From contig CM020619.1 of NCBI GenBank assembly GCA_009829735.1, forward strand, positions 6,278,083-6,342,082: 64,000 nucleotides of DNA. Direction: 5' to 3'. Source of the DNA: Pyropia yezoensis (lineage: Eukaryota > Rhodophyta > Bangiophyceae > Bangiales > Bangiaceae). Every line of letters starts with the position of its first letter. The stretch's first letter is position 1. Position numbers and translations under genes: made by a program. Under the pieces are notes generated by a model. The model was not told the origin of the DNA, searched no databases, and saw nothing but the letters and a program-made list of their open reading frames with translations. This document shows positions 55,524 through 64,000 of this stretch, piece by piece.

Positions 55524-57893
55524 TCAGTGGGTAGACCCACTGCCCGAGGGAGGCCACTCACGCGTAAGCGCGTACACCTCCGTGCTCAACCGGTCGGCAA
55601 TGTCACGACGGTCGATCACCCGAGTTACCTCGGTGCATAGCTGGACGAGGGTGCTGCGGCCAGCCTCCACGTCCTCCAGAGCTTTCTGGAGGCGGTCAAG
55701 CACGCCACCGAAGCAACGCGCTGACCCAACCAGCGCAGCACCTGGGGGGATATCCCCCCAGCTAACAGAGAGACCCTCACGCATTGCGCGGGTATCAAGG
55801 GCGTTATCGCCCTCATACCAGAGACGGGGACCCCCGTCATGCACGACAGGGGCGGGAGATGACTCTGGCGCAGCCAGAGGAGCCACAGGAGCCGACACGG
55901 CTACCACCGGAGCCGGTGGCACCTGATACGAGGCCCGGCAGGACCCTACCGAAGGGGCTCCACCGTAACCCCGGAGGGGCTCCGCCCGACGACAGGACAC
56001 CTCACGCTCCCCACCCGCAGAGCCCCACTCTCGGGGACGACGGCCAACCGCCGCCGGTATCGGGTTACCGAACCACGGGGCAAGGACCTGAAGAGGGTCA
56101 TGGATAACCATGGGAATACCCAGGTCAGCAACAGCCTCGGTGGACGCCCACCCATGGCAACTGGACTCACCCGGCTGAGTACGCCGGATACGCAACGAGC
56201 GACGAGGCAAGGGGGAAGCCCCAGCCTGCGGGTCCCGGTACGGGGGAAGGGCCAACACCCCAGCCCAGTTCACGGCATCTTGAACAGCCAGCAGGGCTTC
56301 GAGCTCCCGGGCCAAGCCGGTCCGGGCAGCGATCAGGTCCACGCCCAACTGCGCGATGTGCCGACGGACACCCGTCGGAAGATGGAACAGGCGCCCCTGC
56401 CGACGGACGGACAGCAGGAAGGAGAAAGCCTGCCCGAGGGTAACCTCAAGGGTAAAGTTACCTTGCAACGGGTGCACCGGCCGGGAGGCCAACACACTCC
56501 CGAAGTATCGGAGACAAGGGCCGGTGTCAAACCGGAAAGCAGGGGCGGGTTCCCACCCCTCCTGCCACAGAGGCGGGCGCACGGGAGTGTATACAGGCGC
56601 ACGACCGTTGCCGGTCTGCAACGCACATGTTATATCGGTGCGGAACGCATCCGCCATGACACCATGGTTACGTCGCCAGCTCGACGCCGACTTCAACCCC
56701 GCCATAGGCGGGTAGGGAGCCGTCAATGACAGATACGGGGATACCCCCGGGTAATAAGCGAAGTCGGGATACCGACCGGTATCGCCCACCGTCTCTCCGA
56801 ACGCAACCGGCGCCGCCGCCGCCGCAATCCCCCGAGCACTAGCCGGGTAGTCAACCTCCCGCGGCAATGCGGGAGCAATCAGGTCGCATACCCCGAAGTT
56901 GGGGTCGAGGTAGACCTCACCCCGTCCCACCCGGGTGCGCCAGAGCTGCGCATGCCGGTCATCCGGCTGACTCAGTATCCAATGGTGTTCCACCCGCACC
57001 GCGTTCGGCTGGTTGACCAGCCGCACCAGCTCCCGCTCCCAACTCGGATCCACCTTGACGCGCCGGGAGGACTCTCCACGGGGATGGGGCGGGTGGAAGT
57101 CCACCCGCATCCGCCCACCGGACTCCATTGACTCTTGCACAGTGAGGCCTCGAACCCGAGCCACCAGGTCGGACATCGACATGGCGGGTTGACCCGCCGC
57201 CACGGCGACGCCGCCACCCAACGGGGCAACCGGGGCAGGACCAGGAAGAATCGGGGGCGCCGGGGGATGCCCCACCGGCAGAGGGGCCGGCGACGGAGGT
57301 GCACTGGGCCGAGGAGGAAGAAGAAGGGCGGGCGCCCGCCCGGAGTAGCGCCCGGAGTCCACTGCCATCGGGGAAGACAATTCTTGGCCACCAAGCGCCC
57401 GCGGCACCGCGGGCAGAGCATCGCCGCCACCCGGGCCCGACGTGGGCACCACGGGGGCTGCAGGGGTAGACCCGTCATCCGCCGACGCGGACACACCACC
57501 CGGGCGGGCACCCGCGCCGTCTTGACCCGCCGGGCTGGCCGGGGTGCCGGAACCACCATCCGCCACGCCGACGACACCGTCTGGAGGTAGAGTCGCGCCG
57601 GCACCGGCGACAGAAGCCATCCGGGCCGCCGGAGGAGAAGCGGTAGAAGCCACCGCTGCACGCGGTTGTCCGCCACCCGACGGAGCCGTCGTGCCGCTAC
57701 ACACGGACGACAACCCGCCCGGCGCGCCGTCCGGGGCCACACAAACGGTCACCCGGTCGTCCTCGTCCTCCGACGAGCTCGCTAAGAAGCACTCGGTTGC
57801 GGTGGCGGAGACGGGAACGTCGTCCACCATCACCTCTTCCTCCTCCTCAAGCAGGAGGTCGTCCTCGCCCCCGGGTACCTGGGGGTCCGACAT
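55524..57893 (-). CDS. A1 antisense ORF (789 aa), unknown function
   Basis: One open frame runs from the ATG at 57893 (MSDPQVPGGEDDLL) to 55524, antisense to the retrotransposon carrying it. Residues 1-60 are acidic and Ser-rich. Residues about 60-235 are Pro/Ala/Gly-rich and probably disordered. From about 240 onward it looks folded: SDLVARVRGLTVQESMESGG, EHHWILSQPDDRHAQLWRTR, FGVCDLIAPALPREVDYPAS, KSASSWRRNHGVMAD. A helical part (GQAFSFLLSVRRQGRLFHLP, LARELEALLAVQDAVNWAG) and a Gly/Ala-rich linker follow. A C-terminal helix (ALEDVEAGRSTLVQLCTEVT) ends it. It is conserved in A3 with synonymous changes, and B has an ORF in the same place. Antisense accessory ORFs at this site are known from plant Tat-lineage elements. 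I recognise no domain. Capsid-like, regulatory or DNA-binding roles are all guesses. Confidence 0.75.
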   Translation of the reverse strand: MSDPQVPGGEDDLLLEEEEEVMVDDVPVSATATECFLASSSEDEDDRVTVCVAPDGAPGGLSSVCSGTTAPSGGGQPRAAVASTASPPAARMASVAGAGATLPPDGVVGVADGGSGTPASPAGQDGAGARPGGVSASADDGSTPAAPVVPTSGPGGGDALPAVPRALGGQELSSPMAVDSGRYSGRAPALLLPPRPSAPPSPAPLPVGHPPAPPILPGPAPVAPLGGGVAVAAGQPAMSMSDLVARVRGLTVQESMESGGRMRVDFHPPHPRGESSRRVKVDPSWERELVRLVNQPNAVRVEHHWILSQPDDRHAQLWRTRVGRGEVYLDPNFGVCDLIAPALPREVDYPASARGIAAAAAPVAFGETVGDTGRYPDFAYYPGVSPYLSLTAPYPPMAGLKSASSWRRNHGVMADAFRTDITCALQTGNGRAPVYTPVRPPLWQEGWEPAPAFRFDTGPCLRYFGSVLASRPVHPLQGNFTLEVTLGQAFSFLLSVRRQGRLFHLPTGVRRHIAQLGVDLIAARTGLARELEALLAVQDAVNWAGVLALPPYRDPQAGASPLPRRSLRIRRTQPGESSCHGWASTEAVADLGIPMVIHDPLQVLAPWFGNPIPAAVGRRPREWGSAGGEREVSCRRAEPLRGYGGAPSVGSCRASYQVPPAPVVAVSAPVAPLAAPESSPAPVVHDGGPRLWYEGDNALDTRAMREGLSVSWGDIPPGAALVGSARCFGGVLDRLQKALEDVEAGRSTLVQLCTEVTRVIDRRDIADRLSTEVYALTREWPPSGSGSTH

Positions 57894-58484
57894 GGTGAAA
57901 GCGGGGTCGCAGGGGCGCCCCGTGCCGACAAGCCGAGGCTGGCTCGACCCGGTACGAGGAACGCTCGCGCAGACGAGCCAGGGAAGCGCGGGTACCCGTG
58001 CTTATAACCACACAGATGAGCACGAGCGATACGGCAGCGCGGGACGACCCGCGCCAGCCGAGCTACGAGGGCGCTCCACCCAGGCACCTGGACCGGGGCC
58101 ACGCCCCCCCCACACACGGGGTAAACAAGGGGGGTCACCCCCAACCGACCCCACGCAACGCGGGCAGCCCCCGCCCCCCACTCAATCGTCCACACGAGAG
58201 GGGCCCCCCTACCACCAGACAACTGGTGGCGGATCCGCTTGCACCACCCCTTGGAAAGGGGGGTCGTGAACAGAAACCCGCATCGGGAATTTAACGGTCC
58301 GGAAAATGGATCGTATGTGTACCACACAAAGGGGGGCACCCCCCTCAGACAACCTCGATAAGGGGTGTCTGTCGCGACGGTGCGCAAAGCCCCACCCGAC
58401 TGGTAAACGGTCACGCGACCCACTTACATTCGGTAACCCGAATGCAACTCGAACCGAGGACGGGCCGAATCTAAGGGGGGGATA
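57894..58484 (+). other. A1 spacer before the 3' LTR, with polypurine tract
   Basis: This 590-base spacer is conserved with A3 (1737-2319). It contains C-rich direct patches and GGGGGGCACCCCCCTCAG near 58331. No gene was seen. Since it lies upstream of the antisense ORF it is the best place for that ORF's promoter. The last 16 bases (CTAAGGGGGGGATA region, 58469-58484) are the polypurine tract. Confidence 0.7.
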
Positions 58485-58847
58485 TGTAGCAATATGGTTG
58501 TCCGTATTGTGACCCTAATATTAGGGGGGCTACTTCTAATCCTTGGCTTTCAATTTGAGAGTCCGGACTGGTCGCAGTATCTATAAGTTACGTATGACCA
58601 GAGGGACTTGCATCTTGGGGTGGAGGGTAGTTAGTAGTGTCTCCGAGGGTTTATAACGAGGGGGCCGGCGGCGAATCCACCGCCGGCCAAGGTAGAACAA
58701 CAAACCCCTCCCATTTGGGCTCCCATCTTGGTCCCGTGGCTTGCGCTCCAAGGACAGCAACCTTGGCCTCCCGGTGACGTTGGTGCCGATCCCCCCTGGT
58801 GAGTGTTCCCTGAGAGTGGACGTGCGACGGATACCTATTGTACTACA
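58485..58847 (+). repeat. 3' LTR of A1 (363 bp)
   Basis: TGTAGCAATATGG to TTGTACTACA, followed by CCATC. About 8 substitutions from the 5' LTR. Confidence 0.92.
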
Positions 58848-59021
58848 CCATCCCAGCAGCAACAGCGTCCATCATGCACATGCTCCCGACCGACGCGGGC
58901 GCTTGTCTTCTTGTTCTATCTTCATGTGTGGTACCCTAAAAAACCTTGAACCAACGCCTTCTCGTCCGTCTTGGAAGTGCCTTGTTCGCCGCCAGTCGTG
59001 TCTTGCTCTTGTCACGCCCGT

Positions 59022-59039
59022 GCGCCTGGGCCCATTACC
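59022..59039 (-). other. Copia primer-binding site (half-tRNA type)
   Basis: Directly after the LTR end the minus strand reads GGTAATGGGCCCAGGCGC. It resembles the Drosophila copia site GGTTATGGGCCCAG, which pairs with the anticodon region of a cut initiator methionine tRNA. It lacks the usual TGG start, supporting internal, half-tRNA priming. Confidence 0.65.
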
Positions 59040-59693
59040 TGTTGTTCTTGATAGTGGAGTAGGGTCGGTGTCCACGGTGAGGTGCTCGTGTGAGTAGAGC
59101 AGGTGTGGTTGAGTGCGAAGGTGCTTTGTTGGTTGTCTTTCCCTTCCTCCTCGATCCGACCTACTCGACCCCGTATATGTACACGGGGTCGGCTCCCTCG
59201 CCGGCACTCACTCGCACTCGCCGGCACGCACTCGCACTCACACTAGTACGCAAATCAAACTAACATTCGATCAAGCACAACCCACAACAGCAGCAGACTT
59301 GGGCGTGCAACGAAGGCTTGTGACACGTGGCGGCCACGTGTCACACTCAACTTGGCCTTGTTCTTGCCCGGCGCCGGGGACCTCCTTAGGACACAGAAAT
59401 GAAGGTGCCACTTGGCGCGCTCTCAGACGCCCACGTGGCAGCCGATCTTGAAAATCCGCGTCGCCTGGAAGCGCCAAAACAGGCAACATTGAGAGCTGCC
59501 AAGTGCCTTGGAGCGAATCCGATCTCGTGTCAGCCACGTGGCCGTAGAAGAGCCGTTCCTGTCCACGTGTCAGCCACGTGTCGTCGGTAGACCAATCCTT
59601 GTACACGTGTCGGCCACGTGTCTTGGTCGCCTTGGCGATCAACGTATTGTCCAGCAGCAGGGTGCCCTCCGCCATACGCGGGAGCAAGTAACA
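59040..59693 (-). repeat. 5' LTR of copia G1 (654 bp)
   Basis: On the minus strand it starts TGTTACTTGCTCCCG and ends AAGAACAACA. Its left 360 bases are repeated at 63641-64000. It contains several CACGTGTC/CCACGTG words in alternating orientation between 59320 and 59625, and a TATATGTAC patch near 59174. Confidence 0.8.
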
Positions 59694-62600
59694 GTTCCAA
59701 CATACCCGGTGCGGACTCCGCGGATACAGCCCGGAGGACATTTACGCCGCAGAAGAATTTCCCACCGGAGGAGGGGGTACCCCTTCCCAGTATCCTCAAG
59801 ACGGAGAATGGCCAGCTACTCGGGAGCCCGGGGAAACCATGAAAGAAGTATTCGCCGCACTCGTGCAGGCAATGACGGCGCAGGTGACTGCGAGCTTACT
59901 CAAGCGCATGGAGTCCGATGAGTCTACTCGTCAACTGGCCAAGCGACTGGGTACCCAGGACGCAAACACGAATATCGTCAGCGAAGTTCTTCGTTCAGTG
60001 CATACTCCGGAACGTTACCGTTTGGAGGACCGCACCACTCATGTATCGGAGTCGATGCGTAACGCCTCACATGGGTCTATTCGATCGATGCAGACCCTTA
60101 TGAAGGAAGTCTCGATGTTCGGGGGGCCTGACGGACGACCGTTAGCAGTCATCGGCTTCTCGAACGGCTTCAAGGCAGCCGCGGACAAGGCACTCGTCAA
60201 CGAGGGACTGGCCCTGAAGATCCTCCCGTTCTTTGTTGATGAACGGGTCCGATGTATCCTTCGCCAGGCAATTCCGATGCCGGAACTGAGATTGGCCGCC
60301 ACACCCACGGACTACCGTGGGATTCTCAAGGAGCTGCTCAGCAGCCAACTCAGTGAGGACAAGTGCAAAGACCAGTACCGGGCGCTTCGCGCCGCCACCG
60401 CCCAGTCCTGGGAAGATGAGGAGATGTTCGGACGCCGGATCCAAGAGCTCGACTACGAGCTGGGCAAACTCCTTTGAGAGGGAAAGCTACGGGCCATCCT
60501 GCTCGCAGGAGTGCAAAACTTCATGCGGATATCCGCACAAGGGGCCAGCACGGCACGGACAGGCTTCAGTCTACTGCAGGACATGTGCAAGTCACTGGGG
60601 GATGGCTATCGGGAACTTCATCCGGTGTGTGCCCTAGCCTCGTAACCCAAGGATGACGGGAGCAGGGTCAGTCTTACCTCGGTACGGAGGCAACAGAAGG
60701 TGGAACGTGAGGCCACTCCCGTACTGGTGGCGACCAAGTACTACTGTCAAGTTAAGGAGCAACCACTGGTCGACCAACAGGGCCACCTGTTGCTACCTGC
60801 CACCCTCGTCACGGATGACGAAGGGACGGTGGCGTACATCGCCCCGGCGGGAACCCAGCTCCCAGTCAACGAGGGCGACGGGCGTCGCGTCCGGTATGTG
60901 CAGTCGACAGGGTATGCCCCGCTGACGGGGAAACCCCATCAGCCCATGCCTGCGAGGGCGGTTTTTTGCGGAGACACTCCCGGTTATTGCCGGCAGACCC
61001 AACCGGCTGGGTCAGTCCATGTTCCGCTCGACCCAAGGACCGAAGGCATACCAGGGAGCAGGCACCCCGGCAGCCGGTGCAGCCACCCGCAGCTACGGGG
61101 TTTCGCCGACTTGGACACTCGGAACGACCGGAATCTCGGGGTGTATGCTGTGCGGGGATCCCCAGTACTGGGTGTCCTCATGCCCACTCATCCCGGAGGA
61201 TTTTCGACGGGCAGCTGCGCAACGCAAGGCAGCCACTGGAGGTCATCCCGCCAGAGTTCCGGTTGGTACACTGGGACCCGCACCAGGCAGGCAACAGTCA
61301 CAAGAGGAAGTACTGGCCGTTGAGGGGGAGTCCCCTCAGCCAGACACCACGGATGACGCTACCCAGCGAGGTGCGGGAAACGAGAAAGAGGAATCATGAC
61401 ACGGGGTCGCGCAGGCAACTCGAGCGTACCACTCCGTACGGCCGCTGGAGGAGCCCCGCGGAGAGCGCGGCTGAGCCGGCGTCGCATCGATCCCCAGGTA
61501 CACCTTCCTACCCCCACGACGCCGAATCAAGGGAGCGAGGACCAACCCCGAAGGTGACGGGGAGGTAAGGACGGGAATCCCCGTCAGACGGATCCAGCCA
61601 AGGGCTCGACCCAGGACGCCCGACGTACACCGGATGTCAGTGTGGGTCATGTACTGTTTACCTTGCAGAACTTCAAGTTATCTGCCACACTGGGGGTTGC
61701 CCCCAGTCGATTCGATCATACTATCTCGTACTGGATACGGGGGCCAGACTGAACATAATCCGAAAGGATACCCTTCCGGACAAGTGGCTCCGACGAGTAA
61801 GAGTGACATGGGGACCCACGCTCAAGGACGCGAGCGGTCGGCTTATTTGCATGACAACAGTGGTACCGCTGCTAGCTCAGATCGGGGACCTCACTACGGA
61901 AGTTACTTTCCTGGTGTGCGAGACCCTACGAGTACCGTGCATACTCGGGTGTACCTTCATAAATGCTCATGTAGCTACAATCCGGCCAGGCCGGAGGACC
62001 ATCGAGCTACAAGAAGCCGACGAAGCCACAGTGTTTACCATTAGTGGTTAGGATGCCCTTCGGATGGTCCAACACACCCGCTACATTCCAGCGGGCCATC
62101 GAGATTATACTGCCAGTAATGAAGTGGCGTACTTGCCTAGTATACCTTAAGGATGTCATCTTCTTCTCCCGTAGCAAGGATGACCATGTCCGACGCGTCA
62201 AAGAGGTACTCACCCTCTTGAGGGTCGCCGGGGTAACCCTGCGACTTAAGAAGTGATCCTTCTTCCAGCAAACTGTTGAGTGTCCGGGCCACCAGATAAC
62301 ACCAGGCACGCTCGATGTATTCTAGGCAACACACGGGCACTCCAGGGTGCTCGATACAAGAATACCCAGACGCCGCTCAAGAGCTTCATGGGATTGTGAC
62401 ACGTATACCGACGGTTATTTAAGGACTTCGCCCGTGTATCTAAACCTCTAGCGGCTCTGACAAGCAGCACCTTGCCCAAGGTACTCCAGCCCCCCTCACC
62501 CAGAGAGGTGAACGGAAGAAGGGAACAGGTATATCCTGGTCATGTCCGACCGCTTCACGAAGCTGTCGCGAGCGGCAGCCATTCCAGATGATACGGCCTA

Positions 62601-63640
62601 CACTATCATGAAGGCCGCGGTAGACCACTAGATCAGCGCATACGCAGTTATGGACCAACTCCTCACCGATATCAGAACTTATCTCACATCGGCATTCTGC
62701 ACCAAGGTCATGGGTATGTTCGGCATCTGACCATGTCGCGCATCGGACTACCACCCACAGACCAATGGGAAAGAGGAACGGTTTAACTGTACCATCGTCA
62801 AAATGCTACAGTGCTACGTGGCTGAGCACACGAGCACATGGGACAGGCTACTGTCCGTCTTAACCCTATCGTACATTGTGAGGCCACACCGGAGCACGAA
62901 CATTGCTCTACTGGAGTGGTTCATGCCCCTGGGAGTGGGGAACGTTACCCTGCCACCGGGCAGGTGCGCTCGGTAAAATGCACCGAAGGGCCGACCGGCC
63001 CCGCGGATCCATCTAGCTTGGTTGGCCAAGATATCGTGGATGATCTCTAAGCTCAAAGGTGCCCTGGACCGAACTCAACTTCGGTATTAGAAGAACTGCG
63101 ACACACAGGTATGGGTGCGCAACACGACCCTGGGAACAGGTGACTGGGTGTATATCCCACACCCGATGTTCCGAGGGATTGAGCTCATGCAACTGGTCAA
63201 GGGACCATACCAGATCCTACACACAGACGATCACTCCGTCATCCTCCACTCCGATACGTAGATACAACGCATCAGGATGACCGATGTCACACCGGCACCG
63301 AAGCCGAAGCAGCCTCAGCCGGTATTCGCCACTTCGATGATCCGGTGGGCCCGGATGGAACCACATACCAGGTAGAGAGCATCGTCGGACATACCGACCC
63401 CACCCTACCAGAACTCTGGTACGTGAATGTCATGTGCGTCGGATACGACTCACCAACCTGGGACCATGCAACGGAAGTGCCCCGCCAACTACTCATGGCA
63501 TACATGAGCCGACGCCGCCTATTGTAGCAACCCAACCGACACTGACTCCGGCAGTTGGGAGGTGGGGCTTCGACCTACTAAATAGGGTGTGGAATGGGTG
63601 AGGCAAGACTTAGGTTTACTAAGTCAGGTCAGGCTTAGTC
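59694..63640 (+). mobile_element. A4: heavily decayed A-family element
   Basis: The plus-strand remains follow A1 order. Gag lacks its start (SLLKRMESDE, ILPFFVDERVRCILRQA, knuckle CMLCGDPQYWVSSC near 61140). Protease and a shortened RT follow (62040-62500, much of RT and RNase H deleted). Integrase pieces (62510-62800) and the chromo-like end (63380-63527) come next, then the pol-to-antisense spacer with one hairpin unit. It lacks its own LTRs, since copia LTRs lie at both edges. Well over ten breaks and lower identity make it the oldest A copy in the window. Confidence 0.8.
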
Positions 63641-64000
63641 TGTTGTCACTTGATAGGGGAGTAGGGTGGGTGTCCACGGTGAGGTGCTCGTGTGAGTAGA
63701 GCAGGTGTGGTTGAGTGCGAAGGTGCTTTGTTGGTTGTCTCTCCCTTCCTCCTCGATCCGACCTACTCGACCCCGTATATGTACACGGGGTCGGCTCCCT
63801 CGCCGGCACTCACTCGCACTCTCCGGCACGCAATCGCACTCGCACTAGTACGCAAATCAAACTAACATTCGATCAAGCACAACCCACAACAGCAGCAGAC
63901 TTGGGCGTGCAACGAAGGCTTGTGACACGTGGCGGCCACGTGTCACACTCAACTTGGCCTTGTTCTTGCCCGGCGCCGGGGACCTCCTTAGGACACAGAA
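63641..64000 (-). repeat. Second copia LTR, cut by window edge
   Basis: TGTTGTCACTTGATAGG onward matches 59040-59400 with few differences. The bases to its left are A4 sequence, not a primer site, so it is a solo LTR or the 3' LTR of a minus-strand copia element extending beyond 64000. Confidence 0.8.

Larger units (their letters stand above)
47732..58847 (+). mobile_element. A1: nearly complete A-family Ty3/gypsy element with antisense ORF
   Basis: This element of 11,116 bases has 363-bp LTRs and is flanked by the duplication CCATC (47727-47731 and 58848-58852). In order: LTR, primer site, gag (interrupted by a solo LTR), pol, a spacer with four hairpins, an antisense ORF of 789 codons, a second spacer, polypurine tract, LTR. 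The LTRs differ at about 8 positions (2.2%), so it inserted recently. It went into the gag of copia element G1. Apart from the solo LTR it looks almost whole, with about one other break. It is the reference copy for A2, A3 and A4. Confidence 0.92.
58848..59693 (-). mobile_element. G1: 5' end of a Ty1/copia element
   Basis: Reading the minus strand from 59693: a 654-bp LTR, a primer site, a leader of about 150 bases, and the first codons of gag, then A1. Gag continues at 47731. Everything beyond the first 60 or so gag codons is missing or lies outside, because the E LTR takes over at 47563. It is a broken fossil with two nested or abutting insertions. Confidence 0.75.

Overview
The window is nuclear DNA of a GC-rich eukaryote. 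Nearly all of it is transposable elements nested in one another; only two to four stretches look like other genes. The evidence for a eukaryote is Ty3/gypsy and Ty1/copia retrotransposons, a PIF/Harbinger transposase, a Crinkler/RHS-type NTPase, and an 83-base GT..AG intron that restores an open frame. The species is not clear. The GC content, Ala/Gly/Pro-rich proteins and long C and G runs would suit a red alga such as a bangiophyte, but an oomycete, chytrid or other protist is possible. I saw no rRNA, tRNA or CRISPR. All coding positions were read by eye.

Layout, left to right. 1-2682 is the 3' end of an A-family Ty3/gypsy element carrying an antisense ORF, with a second A LTR inserted into it. 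2683-6035 holds an unrecognised minus-strand coding-like stretch and a Ty3/gypsy fragment (C). A homopolymer-rich joint leads into the 3' half of a B-family Ty3/gypsy element (about 6546-13323: pol, antisense ORF, 3' LTR). B abuts the 5' half of another A element (A2, 13324-17201, minus strand). 17202-18566 is an intron-containing Ala-rich gene. 18567-20860 is a GGCCGCC-rich minisatellite. 21013-22656 is a PIF/Harbinger transposase. 25386-28592 is a Crinkler/RHS-type NTPase. From 29461 come chromovirus D, the missing 5' half of B and 3' part of A2 in reversed order, and more D. 40312-47563 is a minus-strand chromovirus (E) with an extra zinc-finger ORF before gag. 47732-58847 is a nearly complete A element (A1) lodged in the gag of a minus-strand copia element (G1). 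59694-63640 is a badly decayed A copy (A4) bounded by copia LTRs.

The most interesting system is the A/B pair of Ty3/gypsy families. Both keep a long antisense gene between pol and the 3' LTR: 789 codons in A1, about 620 in B. In A this gene converges on pol across a spacer holding four small hairpins. Two A copies differ in one conserved block only by synonymous changes, which points to selection on the antisense protein. A and B share the same primer-binding site although their LTRs are unalike.

The nest also records a history. B inserted into A2 with target duplication AGGAG. The B/A2 composite was then cut inside B, and its two halves now lie about 17 kb apart in opposite orientation. 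This is best explained by a roughly 24-kb inversion (about 6.5 to 30.7 kb) or by an assembly error. LTR pairs differ by about 2% (A1, E) to 4% (B), so most insertions are recent; A4 is much older.
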